64,000 nucleotides of DNA from Schizosaccharomyces osmophilus (taxonomy: Eukaryota; Ascomycota; Schizosaccharomycetes; Schizosaccharomycetales; Schizosaccharomycetaceae): NCBI RefSeq assembly GCF_027921745.1, contig NC_079238.1, positions 5,332,001-5,396,000 on the forward strand, in the 5' to 3' direction. The notes under the pieces were generated by a model. The model searched no databases, was not told the DNA's origin, and saw only the letters and a list, made by a program, of their open reading frames with translations. Shown one piece after another: positions 1 to 10,483 of the stretch. The position numbers and the translations under genes were made by a program. Positions within the stretch are counted from its first letter, which is position 1. Each line of letters starts with the position of its first letter.

Positions 1-300
1 GAAGGTGATGGATTGACTAGTGAACAAAAGGCAAGATGCAAGGAGCTGATGTATCCTGTTCGTAAGCATATGAAAAAGCTTCGAAAGGGTTCCACTGGTT
101 TGGAAAGAACACAACTGGTGAAGCTATTTACGGAGTGTTTAACGACGATAGGAGGACATATAGACGCTACCGTTACAAAACTCCCTGACAATGAAAAGGA
201 AGCTGTTCGTAAGGATTTGTGGATGTTTGTTTGTTACTTTTGGCCCAAAGATGAAGTCAAATACACTAGTTTGATAACCATGTACCAAAAGATGAAGTGA
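1..300 (+). CDS. hrp3: CHD1-type chromatin remodeller, C-terminal end (partial)
   Basis: The gene is cut by the left edge of the window; the frame is open from base 1 and ends at TGA 298-300. About 99 residues remain. They match the helical CHCT (DUF4208) domain found at the C-terminus of Chd1/Hrp-type chromodomain ATP-dependent remodellers, which space nucleosomes over transcribed genes. Visible signatures are [15 protein letters not shown] near the start and the aromatic cluster [10 protein letters not shown] near the end. The chromodomains and the ATPase lie outside the window, so hrp3 versus its paralogue hrp1 cannot be decided from this part alone. I prefer hrp3 because the following genes match the order I recall downstream of S. 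pombe hrp3. Confidence 0.8.
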   Translation, partial: EGDGLTSEQKARCKELMYPVRKHMKKLRKGSTGLERTQLVKLFTECLTTIGGHIDATVTKLPDNEKEAVRKDLWMFVCYFWPKDEVKYTSLITMYQKMK

Positions 301-835
301 GATTTAAAGGATGTCTTTATCCTGAAGAATAGTCGGTGCTGTACATGATTCCTTATTTCTACCATATCATGCTTTTCGTTTACTTTTTATATTTTTTGAT
401 ACCGATATCCAGCTCGATTGTTCATATTTTCCCTTCGTTTACAGCGCTCATAATAATAGATAAATGGACGAGCTAGTGTTTAAATCGCAGCAATCTTAAA
501 TTTTGTACATGTAATTGATTATTTCTTAATTAATAAAAAAGTCTTGCATTTGTGATGAAATCATTTGAGGAATATGATCTTTCCAGTAGAGATTTCTTGA
601 CTCCTTTGTTCATAGATTCGAATAAAATTTTTGTCGAAACAGGAAAGCTTCCCTCGTCCATTGGATTACAAGCATACAATAGCTAACGGATAGAAAAGTA
701 TTTCAAAGTTTGATATTTTTGTTTGTTTATTAAGGATCTTGTCTTGGGGTACACTATTCTACTGAAGGCAGCTACTTTCTAGAAGTTGAAACCTGCAAAC
801 TTGACCAGTGCAATTACCTACGTTTCTATCAAAAA
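301..835. other. Intergenic, hrp3 end to dss1 start
   Basis: AT-rich stretch holding the hrp3 3' UTR and the dss1 promoter. I see no ORF, tRNA box or clear TATA element. Confidence 0.5.
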
Positions 836-1209
836 ATGTCGCGCACCGTATTGCCAAGCTTAGAAAGTAAGTGTTTGTGAATCAAGGCCGTAATTGATGT
901 TTATGTAATCTGTTAGTTCGATCGGCATTGATCCAGTCGTTATAAGAGGATTCCAACTAACGATCTGTGTAGATTTGGAAGATGATGATGAATTTGAAGA
1001 TTTCGCTACAGAAAGTAAGAATTCAGAATGTAAATTGAATTTGAAATGGAGCTAACAATGTGAAAGACTGGCCTATGAAAGATACAGAACTCGACACTGG
1101 CGATGATACCCTGTGGGAGAACAATTGGGATGATGAGGACGTTGGCGATGATGATTTTTCTGCTCAGCTTCAAGCTGAATTAAAAAAGAAGGCAGTCACT
1201 ACGAATTAA
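836..1209 (+). CDS. dss1: Proteasome lid subunit / BRCA2-binding acidic protein Dss1 (Sem1, Rpn15)
   Basis: Three exons: 836-866, 973-1014 and 1067-1209, giving 71 residues, the size expected for this family. Introns begin GTAAGT and GTAAGA and end TGTAG and AAAG; CTAAC branch sites sit upstream of both acceptors. Two acidic, aromatic-rich blocks are diagnostic: EDDDEFEDF in exon 2 and WENNWDDEDVGDDDF in exon 3. A short basic helix ends the protein. Family knowledge: Sem1/Dss1 is a disordered subunit of the 19S proteasome lid. It also binds ubiquitin and works with TREX-2 and, in some organisms, BRCA2. The ORF is fragmented by its introns and is easily missed. Confidence 0.9.
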
Positions 1210-1774
1210 AAGTTGTCATGAGGAAACCGAAGAGAATTACACAGCCTCTTTGGCTGAAAAGCCCATATTGTACAATGGACTAGAATGCATCCAGCAGGAC
1301 TTTCTGATTTGTATGAATTTTGAGGATTCCTATGAGGAAGCGAGTGTACTCTTTGAAGAAATGAGCACAAAGTTTGATGATGTGTTTATGCGTTCACATT
1401 AGAAATACATTACGATTGAAAGCCAAGTTTCCGAGGTTGGTCTGTAGCTGTAAGTATTACTGTAGAGGTGGAGAAGAGTATACTAGCATTCTTGAAAGAG
1501 AGTACGACATGTAAGTTTGTGGATGAATATTATGGAGTGTTTGCTATGACAAACCTGTTTTCAACTGTACAGAAAAAGAAATAAAAAGAAAACAAAAACA
1601 CGAGAGGAAATGGAGAAGCACAAAGGTAAAACACGGATTAGAACCGGTTCCAGAAAGTGGTACAATCATAATCAGCATACAGCATAATACAGAAAAAAAG
1701 AGCAAAAGAAGGGCAACATCTCATGACACCTAGGAATTAAGGGAAAAAAAGAAGAAAAACAAGTCTCGTAGACC
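1210..1774. other. Convergent 3' interval, dss1 / Maf-like gene
   Basis: Holds the 3' UTRs of two convergent genes. A 72-codon open frame without an upstream ATG runs from 1184 to TAG 1400-1402, in the +1 frame relative to dss1 exon 3 (see findings). Nothing else stands out. Confidence 0.4.
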
Positions 1775-2900
1775 TTAGTAATTCTCTGCATTTCCTTGGT
1801 CAAGTGCTTCTTCCAAAAGACGGTATGTAGCACGCAAAGGAAGTCCAACAATATTGGTATAATCACCTTGAATGGATTCTACCAAAAGAGCACCAAATCC
1901 CTAAATTGTTAGCAGTCTATGAAGAGAGAACAATCGAAATATCTTACCTGAATACCATAGCCACCAGCCTTATCAAGACCCTCGCCGCAACGAACGTAGG
2001 CTTCCAGAAATTCATTGGTAAGAGAAGGATCAAACTTCACTTGAGTTTCCTCCAAATGAGTTTTCATAACGTAGCCGGGATGAATGGGGACATCCATGGG
2101 CACAATCACGGTGACGGCAGTAAATATTTTGTGTGGATCTCTGGAGTCTCGAAGCTTTTTGAGAATGGACAAATGATTTTTTGGATCAGCAGGCTTTTCA
2201 ATAATTTCGCTATCCAAAATCAACACGGTATCTGCAGCGACAACAACATCTGGGGAATCTTCTTCGGCAGCCTAAAGAAAACACAAAATGTCAGCTCCGG
2301 TCAATAAAAAAAAAAAAAAACTTTTTCTCTTTATTTCAAACTTACCAAGCTTTGATAGACAGCTAAAGCCTTTTGAGAAGAAGTATCGGCAGCGTATTCC
2401 CAAGGAGTAACGTACGCAGATTTACTCAAATTCTCGGGGAATCCAGATACGGATACTTCTATATTAGAGAAACCCTAAACAGTAACGAATTAGTAAAAGT
2501 TTATAAATCTTTCAACGCCTCAGGAGACATTGTTGCTTCCAAGTAAGAGGATGTGAAAGAATGTCGTTTCGTCGAAAGTCAAAGCCAAGGAAGTAGACAT
2601 ATCATATTACAAATACAGACCCCTCTACAGATCTATTCACCTTTCCACAATGATTCTCTTGACTTTGATGGATAACATAGAACGACTTTACGTATCGAAA
2701 AAGAACGCAAGTTTCTTGGGAAAGAAGCAACAAAAATAAAAGCTGCAAACAGCCAAATTGCCTTTACTTACCATTTGGCGGAAGAGTTCCTTTCTGCGAG
2801 GAGAACCAGAGGCGAGAATAACACGCTTGTCCTTCAACTTTTGATGAACAGGTGTATCCAGAGTGAAATGAGATTCATAAGAAGGTGGAAGACCGTCCAT
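1775..2900 (-). CDS. Maf/HAM1-type nucleotide pyrophosphatase
   Basis: Four exons on the minus strand, each a multiple of three: 2772-2900, 2346-2474, 1948-2271 and 1775-1900; 235 residues. Maf proteins hydrolyse non-canonical or modified nucleoside triphosphates to monophosphates and pyrophosphate. Signatures are the N-terminal substrate loop ILASGSPRRKEL, the central VVVAADTV with its catalytic Asp, and GGYGIQGFGALLVE followed by GDYTNIVGLPL near the C-terminus. The exons rejoin exactly at these motifs, which supports the splice sites. The first intron is unusually long (2475-2771, 297 nt). The S. pombe counterpart I recall is SPAC3G6.03c. The gene is convergent with dss1. Confidence 0.85.
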
Positions 2901-4353
2901 TGTTTTATTAAACGAGTTAATTGAAATGAGAAAAATAGCAATTTACAGAAAGAAATAGGAAAAGAAAGGAGAACGGACGCTGCAAATGACGCGAATAGCT
3001 TTTATTTGTATGAATAGTGAAGTTGATTTACTTTCCTTATTTACCATACTGTATAGGAATGAGATACAGTGTGGATTTGGTCGGGTGTCATTGTGCGGGT
3101 TTGTTTACAAACAAACCGCGTAAACAATGAAATTAATGGAAACATGGTTTTTACATATACCACTTGTTGGATCGTGTACGAGAAAGGCAAGACTCTAAAC
3201 AGTGAACTTATTTAAGTGATTTGATATTATTTCAGAGTGGTTCAAAGGAATGTTGTAATTTCGTGTTTTGGTGCTTATTACCTTTAGTTGATATGGAGCC
3301 GCTTTATTCTTCCTTTAGTTTCTAATCAACTTTTTTTTTGTGAGTAGTCATAATTCCATTTTAGCGAATTATTCGAATATTTTTCAAGTTGGGCATTGCT
3401 ACATAACAATTTCGCTCTGCTGTGTTTTGTATGCTTGATGGTCAACTTGAAAGTACGAAAGATAAACGTGAAAAGATCATTAGACGGTTTTACGTAGATG
3501 AATTTACGCTTGAGAATTTCTTGAACCCATGGAACTATAACCTGTACATGTCCATTTATCAATGACAGTGTTTTACTTTTCATTCGAATATACAGTCGCA
3601 CCAAATTCAAAAAAAAGAAGTACTTCAATGAAACCTTTAAATAGGAATTAGGCTTCTATGTAATATTTGTTTCCATGTAGTACTCCTTTTCACATCAGAA
3701 ATCCAGACAAATACAAATACTGAGCACATTCAATTCGTGCTGCTTGAAAAACCCTTAACGAAAAGTTTATGTACAAGTCTGAAAAACACAAGCGACTCCA
3801 TGTGAAAGTAACTAGTATTTTTCTTAGATGTTCACTTTCTTTCCAACTATTCTAAGACTGGCTTGGATCATAATTTAATGAAGCCAAGGCTTTCTTAGGA
3901 AACACAGAACCAATGGTTATGTATGAAATCCAGGGCATAAGACGGAAAAAAACTTATAATTAATTGAAAATTAACTGCAAACGCTTCCATGGAGATAAAC
4001 ATTGCAGAATCTAAGGATTTCTTGTTTTTTCCAATTTCCTTGTGACTACGATATCATATTCGGCTGTTACCGGAACGAAAGCATAGAAATCATTGCTACC
4101 TAATAGCACGAAACAAAAAAGCAAAGAAATATACCGAGGATGCTGCAATATGCAATATACGATAAGAACAAGCAACGTACCTATTCAAAGTCGAGTCTAT
4201 GAAACTTCCGTTTTGCAAGGTTTCTAATTCCTCGAATATTTGGAAATTTTCTACCGTTTGTGTTTGCTTTCATTCATTTTTATCAGTTTAATTCCATTTT
4301 ACATTTAGAGAACTTTGGAGAACGCAATTGTTGGAGATATCAAACATTTTACA
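2901..4353. other. Divergent promoter region, Maf-like gene / nop13
   Basis: A long intergenic region of about 1.45 kb. It contains a near-palindrome at 3099-3116 with the forkhead core TGTTTAC, and a second core GTAAACA at 3120-3126. A 100-codon minus-strand ORF (3326-3628) has no recognisable domain and is probably chance. No RNA gene was recognised. Confidence 0.4.
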
Positions 4354-5403
4354 ATGAGTGCCTCAGAAGAAGAAATTGAAAAACGCACCGTCAAGGAAGA
4401 AACCAAGAAAAAAGATTCAGAGAATGAAGAAGAGATTGAAATTGACGTTTCGAAGCCGGTTCCTCCTTCGAAAAAGTTGATGCGTAAACTTCGTAAAGCT
4501 GGCAAAATCGACAAGGAAGGGAATTGGACACCGGAAGCGTTAGAAGAAGCCAAGAAAAAGGAAGAAAAGAGATTGAAAAAGATTGATGTGAAATATGGAT
4601 CCGGCGCTGGAGAAGAAGAAAAAGAAGAGAGCAAACGGTCGCCATGGGGAGTTTGGATCGGTAATTTGAGTTTTCTTACGAGCCCTGCTATTTTGAAAGA
4701 GTTTCTCGTTCGAGAGACGAAAGAAACTGTAGAGGAAAACGAGGAGAATCCATTTCAGTTTACTTCGGAAAACATCAAGCGGATTCATATGCCTATGTCC
4801 AAAGAACATCGAAACCAAAACAAGGGATTTGCCTACATCGACTTTGATTCGGAAGAAGCTCTTAGGGCAGCATTGCAGTGCACGGAAAGACCTTTGAATG
4901 GAAGGAACGTTTTGATTAAATCCAGTAATGACTATCAAGGCCGACCTCCGAAATCGGCCATGCCTTCCAAAACCATCGCCAGACAGCAGTCTAGGAATCC
5001 TCCCTCCCCCGTTATTTTCGTCGGAAATCTTCCTTTTGATGCTACGGAAGATTTGTTAAGAGAGCATTTTGGACAAGCCGGTGGCATTCGACGCGTGCGT
5101 CTGATGACCTTTGAAGATTCCGGAAAGTGCAAGGGATTCGGATTTGTTGATTTCCATGATGTAGAGACGTCTATGAAGGCAATGGCAAGGAGCCATGAAA
5201 GCTGGCGTCTTGAATACGGTGAAGATAGATCAAAGCGCACCCGTAAGGCACCTGATTCTGTTGCTCGTACCGACGATCATTCAGCAAAACGTAGAAAGAA
5301 CGTTGATGCCCGTGACATTCGTCCAGGAGCTTCCTTGGCCAATGCTCCACGTGGCTCTATGGGCATTAAAGAGTCTACGGGTAAAAAGATTACTTTTGAC
5401 TAA
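4354..5403 (+). CDS. rnp24: Nucleolar RNA-binding protein, two RRMs (Nop13-like)
   Basis: 349 residues in a single exon. ATG 4354 (MSASEEEIEK) is the first ATG of the frame. Residues about 1-100 are lysine- and glutamate-rich. They include the nucleolar-type helix PPSKKLMRKLRKAGKIDKEG seen in yeast Nop13. RRM1 spans about 103-205, with RNP2 VWIGNL and RNP1 KGFAYIDF. RRM2 spans about 220-310, with RNP2 IFVGNLPF and RNP1 KGFGFVDF. The tail is basic (SKRTRK, AKRRK). Family knowledge points to pre-rRNA processing. The S. pombe counterpart I recall at this position is Rnp24. The last motif bases before the ATG (TTTAG) could be a 5' UTR splice acceptor, but I cannot show this. Confidence 0.85.
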   Translation: MSASEEEIEKRTVKEETKKKDSENEEEIEIDVSKPVPPSKKLMRKLRKAGKIDKEGNWTPEALEEAKKKEEKRLKKIDVKYGSGAGEEEKEESKRSPWGVWIGNLSFLTSPAILKEFLVRETKETVEENEENPFQFTSENIKRIHMPMSKEHRNQNKGFAYIDFDSEEALRAALQCTERPLNGRNVLIKSSNDYQGRPPKSAMPSKTIARQQSRNPPSPVIFVGNLPFDATEDLLREHFGQAGGIRRVRLMTFEDSGKCKGFGFVDFHDVETSMKAMARSHESWRLEYGEDRSKRTRKAPDSVARTDDHSAKRRKNVDARDIRPGASLANAPRGSMGIKESTGKKITFD

Positions 5404-6637
5404 TCATTCATTTGGAACAGGAAACTTTCCATGTCTACATGTGGATGGGAAATGGGTATATTTAGGAAAGAATTAATCAAAATTGGTGTATGGATCATCT
5501 GTGTAAGTGCAAACCAACGTAGAAAATGCTATATTTTATCTTTTATTTAATAATTTAAAGACCTTATTTTCGGTTAGGATAAGAACGACATGCGAAATGC
5601 AGTTGTTTTCACACAGCAATCTTTCCATCTTTTCCTGTATCTACCTAGATTGAATATATTTTTCCTTCATCATGCTCTGCTATCTGGTTTGCAAGCATTT
5701 CAACTTTTGTTTACGTTTTTCACAGTCACAATTTCGTGGAAACTTGTACATGCTGAATGCCCCAAAAAGTAAGTCACAAATGTTATATATTTGGGAAATG
5801 GCACATAACTTTTCCATATATTCTGTGGACGCACACAGTATGGGTTCTTTTTAGTGAATCTTTGGATTTGTGTGCCGTTGCTGAAAATGTAAGTTATTTA
5901 TGGATTTTGAGGAATACGTGGTAAAGCAGGTAGAAAACGATATTACCATTTGGATCGTTTTTTACCAGGATGAGAACTATGTTAACCCAGCTCACTCGGA
6001 GTATATACATTGACGAGTTTAGCATGTATTACCTGAATATTGTTTTTTCCGAATTCCTCTTCTTGTCCATTTGACAACACAAAATATGAATTTGTCACTA
6101 ACATTTTCTAGTGGAAGGAATAGTATTGAACTATAATAGATAAGTCAGATTAGAGAATAAAGGAAGTTGAATATATCAATAAGTGATTGAGTGTAGACTT
6201 ACTGTGTAGTTTGTAAAAGAGAGTATAGGTTGCTGGTTCGCAAAAGTTCCCAATAACTTTTGTTTGAGTTGGAGTCTCGTTTAGATGAAATCCAGCTTCA
6301 GAAAAGTGTTCTTAGAATCCATTCCTTTCTTTCCTTTGCTTTTCGCTTGTCAATACTGGATTGATTTGCTTACATCTATTAAACGAGGAATCGTAATCTT
6401 AATACGTTCTTGATTTCAGTCTTACGTACCCCTATAGAAAACTTATATACCCTTCCACGGGCATGTAAATAAAGTCATTTTGGTTCTGCCTTCAATCCCC
6501 TTTGTAACTGAAATTTTATATTTATAAGAATTTATTGGTGAAATTAAAAATATTGTTAATAAACAAAAACCCATCTTTAGTTGTGCTGTGTTTCTCGAGA
6601 GTCTTTAATACGATTTTGTCGCTCTTTACCAGAAACC
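5404..6637. other. Intergenic, nop13 end to Mpv17-family gene
   Basis: About 1.2 kb without a supported gene. Two overlapping 60-codon ORFs (5590-5772 and 5672-5854) show no domain. No tRNA or snoRNA boxes were recognised. Confidence 0.4.
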
Positions 6638-7610
6638 ATGTTTGCTCGTTTGACGTCTAGATACAATGCTCTCTTCAATAGAGCCCCAATCAGTACGATG
6701 TGCTTTACTGCTGGCACCCTAGGTGGCCTTTCAGATGTCCTTGCGCAAGGAATCACTTATTACCAAGCAAAGAAAAAAGCGCCTATAGGCTTAACCGAGG
6801 AAGTAGTAAGTACAAGGAAAAAGAGTTTTCTTTCATTTGATTTTCTGGTTTAGAAACTCTCAGGAGGAAAATTTTGGATGATTTTCACGACGATGTACAT
6901 AATGCTAACAAAATCCAAGGTTCGTTCTTCTTCAGGGATCCCAAACCTTGCTCGCATTCTTCAATTCGTTTCTTTTGGTAAGTGGTGGAGTCTTTCTTTG
7001 CGCTGGAGCTCTAATATCTTGTAGGTTTTGCTATTTCTCCTTTGCAATTCAAATGGCTAAAGTTTCTGTCCATGAGATTTCCTGTGGAAAAAGGCGTTAG
7101 CAATGTCGTTATTCGTGTTTTGCTAGATCAAGCTATTTTTGCTCCTTTTGGTACTGCCTTTTTCTATTCTTGGATGGTAGGTTTTTTTTTTTTTTTTTCA
7201 AAAAAGCTTTTGTATATGATGATCCTCAGCTATTAACTCTGTCTAGACTATTACTGAGAAAGGAAAAGGACTCAACGATGTTGGTAACAAGCTGAAGAAT
7301 TTGTTTGTCCCGACTCTTAAGGTATGATCCCCATGGACTAGTTTTGTTTGTAGCAGCCATGACTAACCAAAAATTACAGGCAAACTATGTTGTTTGGCCT
7401 TTTATCCAATCAATTAATTTTTATTTAATGCCATTGCAATTTCAAATGCCCTTTGCTTGCCTATGTGCTTTGTTCTGGTAAGAATATCCCAGTCGATTCG
7501 TGTTGGACAAAAAACTAATGAATAACTCTTATAGGAACACATTTCTGAGCCTGAAAAATGCTGGATCAGCAGAAAGAGAGCGACAGGAATATGAGTTGCT
7601 TCAATTATAA
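6638..7610 (+). CDS. Mpv17/PMP22-family membrane protein
   Basis: Six exons rebuild a 208-residue protein: 6638-6805, 6920-6977, 7025-7176, 7247-7321, 7380-7477 and 7535-7610. All phases agree. The protein follows the Mpv17/PXMP2/Sym1 layout of four hydrophobic segments. It has an N-terminal LAQG segment (GGLSDVLAQGITYYQ), a middle SFGFAISPLQFKWL, then LLDQAIFAPFGTAFFYSW, and the C-terminal family signature ANYVVWPFIQSINFYLMP followed by LCALFWNTFLS. Members act as small channels of the mitochondrial inner or peroxisomal membrane; which applies here is not visible. The first intron uses an AAG acceptor after GCTAAC. The S. pombe counterpart I recall is SPAC3G6.05. Confidence 0.88.
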
Positions 7611-7827
7611 GTCTGATGATATCCTGTTGTTTGCTAACATTGGATATTTCGTTAGTTTTAACGAATACCCCTATATTGTGAACAGGTTTTCTTTATGTTA
7701 TCGATAAATGCTATTTAATAAATGAATAAAAATAATTCTAGTAAGCAAAAAATTCCATATAGACTCACATTAACAAAAGAAAACTAAGCATCATAAACGA
7801 AATGTCCGTTAAAAAGTAATATTAAAT

Positions 7828-9112
7828 CTATCGCTTTTTGTTGCCTCCAGTAGCTTTCGTGTCACGTTTCCGTTTTCCGCTTGCTCCTTTGCCAGTTTCA
7901 GCAGGCTTTTTGGGACTCGAAGGTACGGGCTTGAAGAAAGAATCCAAGCGACCCTGTGGTACGGTTTTTGATGCTTTTTCTAGTCTAGAAATACCTAATC
8001 GAACACGATCTTCATTAAAGCCTTTTTCGGTCACAAGAAACTTGATTATACCTTCCTTGTCAGGTGTTTTCCATTTCAAATCCATTTGATCTCCTGGAAT
8101 AACTTCCGCTTCCAAGAACAACCTGCGTGCATCATCATACGGCCAGTCTTCTGGAATAGGAAACTTCGTTCGGTCTGCCTCTTTGACAAATTTTTCAAGG
8201 CTTCCATATTGACGAATTAGCTCTATGGCTCTTGCTGGTCCAACACCGCGAATTGGATCACAATAATCACAACCTAACAAAATGCACAAGTCGACAAATT
8301 GCTCCACTGGCATGTTCAACCCTTCTATGGCCTTGTCAAAATAGTATTCACTGATAGGTTCCTTTCTTTGCTCGCTAAAGGTAAGATGACGGAGCAGAAT
8401 TGGAGCCCGAAAACATAAAGTGTCCATATCTTCGGAAGCAGCAGCATAAACTTTTCCTGATTTTGCTAATTCCGCACACTGTGCTTCAGCTTCGCAGGGG
8501 GCATTTACATACGGAATCCCCATCAGGTCAAGTAAATGTTTGGCTTCTTCATTGTGTTGGCGTGTGACCTTTACTGTTCGTTTAGCAAATCGATCCACCA
8601 TTTCAGCAGTTCCGACTTCCTTTGCTTCTTCCTGGTCTTCTCTGGCCTTTTGATGACGAGCAAATCGCTTTGCCAGTTCGCCTGACTTTAAAGTCGGTGG
8701 CTTTCCATCAAACACAAAGCAAGGCTTAATACCATTATCAACGATTCGTAATGTCCGATAAAACATTCCCATCAAGTGACTAGTAGTCTCTCCCTGCTCG
8801 TTCATTAATTGTTGGCCATCCTGTCCACGGACTTGGATAAGAAACTGATACAGACTCATAGACCTTAAATTCATGTTAACAACATGCCTATACGTTTCTC
8901 AAGTACAGCCAGAAAGTAAATTTCTTTCTGCTTTATTTTATCACATACGCATCAATAGCTACCTTTCTACCAAAGTAGTTTTTAATATCATTATGTTTCA
9001 CACTTGAACTAGCATTATCCGCCAACACCTGAGAAAGACCTAAGTTAGTCAGTATATCTGGACCTATTGAAGACACCTTAGTGTTTTCTTCTTCCTTACC
9101 TTTAATTCCCAT
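7828..9112 (-). CDS. rad2: Flap endonuclease FEN-1
   Basis: Three minus-strand exons, 9100-9112, 8949-9039 and 7828-8863, give 379 residues. A 13-nt first exon encodes only MGIK plus one base. The N-terminus MGIKGLSQVL is the FEN1 start, whose amino group contributes to the active site. Metal-binding acids are visible in [30 protein letters not shown] and GCDYC. The helix-hairpin-helix follows ([11 protein letters not shown]). Near the C-terminus QGRLDSFF is a PCNA-interacting box, followed by a basic nuclear signal. It removes 5' flaps during Okazaki fragment maturation and long-patch repair. Intron 2 (8864-8948) ends with GTTAAC and an AAG acceptor. It is convergent with the Mpv17-family gene. 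Confidence 0.95.
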
Positions 9113-9931
9113 CGTAAACTAAGTGTACAGCAACTTTTCCTAAAGACCCTAGAACTTGCAAGCTGCCAAAATAAATTAAACAAACAATTCTTTTATAAAT
9201 ACAAGAATTATATTATCTCTAAGCTTTGTGAAAGAAAATTGTTGTATTTGCCAGCGCTTTCCTTGGTAAAATGGCTGGTAAGTATCAGATAACAATGTAA
9301 TCTCAAGGGAGTGCGGTTCTCATCAGTCGTAAACAAACGATGCTCGACTTATTTATTGCTGTAAAAAGAGTTATAGTTGAAATAGGAAAGCTTTCATAGA
9401 GATTCGTTTCTTTCTCTGATATTTGAAGTCGGTATTTACTTCCAATTCGGCTGATTGAGGACACTTTACTTCTGTAGCGGCTTCAAGGATTCATATTTGG
9501 CAACAGCTCTCTTCTTAGATGTATTTCAGCGGTTGTTTATAGTTTTACTTTCTGATATAAGGTGTTTAAGCACATGAAGGGTCCTGGGCTTGCTCGATGA
9601 ATTATCAACAATACCGTTCAAACAAAAACAAATTAGAAGCTCCTAGCTGTCAGCCGTAGCTGCATTTCTACTCCATAAAAGCAAAAACAATCAAGAAACG
9701 AAATGGTTTATGTACTTGTATTGCCGTCGAAAAGCAACGTTAACAAAGCTAGAACAGCTTATCCAAGGAAAGAACAATCAACCTTGATATAAAAACAACT
9801 CTTTGATTTTTTAATTAAAAAAAAAATATTCAGTTCTTAAATTGCAATTCTCTTGGTCTTTTTGAGTTTCATAGGTTTCTCCTGCTTCTGTCAAGACTCA
9901 TCAAGTCGACGTCTGAAAATTAAAGAAACCA
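9113..9931. other. Divergent promoter region, rad2 / erv1
   Basis: About 820 bases. An ATG at 9271 is followed directly by a perfect donor (ATGGCTG then GTAAGTAT). This could be the first exon of a small spliced gene, but I could not find one convincing downstream exon. AT-rich otherwise; possible TATA AATATT-type sequences near 9825. Confidence 0.35.
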
Positions 9932-10483
9932 ATGTTTGGAAAAAGGTACAGAGACAAAGAAACAGGTATTATTTATGATGAAAATGGAAAACCATGCAAA
10001 AGCTGTAACATTTTTTCCTCATTTCAATCTGCTACAACTGGGATGAAAGCTGAAAAAAAAAAAGAGGTTCCTTCTAGCTCAGATTTGTCAAATAGAGGTA
10101 TGCCTGAGTCACATACAATATCAAAAGAAGTACCTGATTCCGTTTCATTTCCTAGATTACCAGATGTCGCTGAATTAGGCCGCAGTACTTGGACGTTTTT
10201 ACATGCCATGGCTGCTAATTACCCAAAAAATCCCTCCACAGTGGAGCAAACCAATATGTCAAGCTTTTTGCATAATTTTTCCAAATTCTATCCTTGCTGG
10301 GCTTGCGCCGAAGATCTTAGACTTTGGATGGCTAGGGATGGAAATGCACCGAAAGTCGAAACTCGCGAGTCCTTGTGTCACTGGATATGTGAAGCCCATA
10401 ATGATGTGAATGAGCGCTTAGGAAAGCCGGTATTTAACTGTGATATATGGGCTAAAAAAGCTTCCAAAATGACAGATGAATAG
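9932..10483 (+). CDS. erv1: FAD-linked sulfhydryl oxidase of the mitochondrial intermembrane space
   Basis: 183 residues, single exon, close to the yeast Erv1 length. A mobile N-terminal shuttle arm carries the CxxC KPCKSC at about residues 21-26. The ERV/ALR core begins at about residue 75 with ELGRSTWTFLHAMAANYP. The active-site CxxC lies in the strongly conserved KFYPCWACAEDL. The structural cysteine pair is visible as LCHWICEAHNDVNERLGKP followed by FNC. Family knowledge: Erv1 reoxidises Mia40 during oxidative import of small cysteine-rich proteins and passes electrons to cytochrome c. The start is the first ATG of the frame. Confidence 0.93.
   Translation: MFGKRYRDKETGIIYDENGKPCKSCNIFSSFQSATTGMKAEKKKEVPSSSDLSNRGMPESHTISKEVPDSVSFPRLPDVAELGRSTWTFLHAMAANYPKNPSTVEQTNMSSFLHNFSKFYPCWACAEDLRLWMARDGNAPKVETRESLCHWICEAHNDVNERLGKPVFNCDIWAKKASKMTDE

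Noticed and set aside
3326-3628. 100-codon minus-strand ORF in the Maf-nop13 interval
   Set aside because: No recognisable domain, composition typical of AT-rich non-coding DNA, and it lies in a divergent promoter region.
4315-4353. Upstream TTG start extending nop13
   Set aside because: The first ATG at 4354 fits the family; non-ATG starts are very rare, and the same reasoning was applied to set2, vps51 and the AN1 gene.
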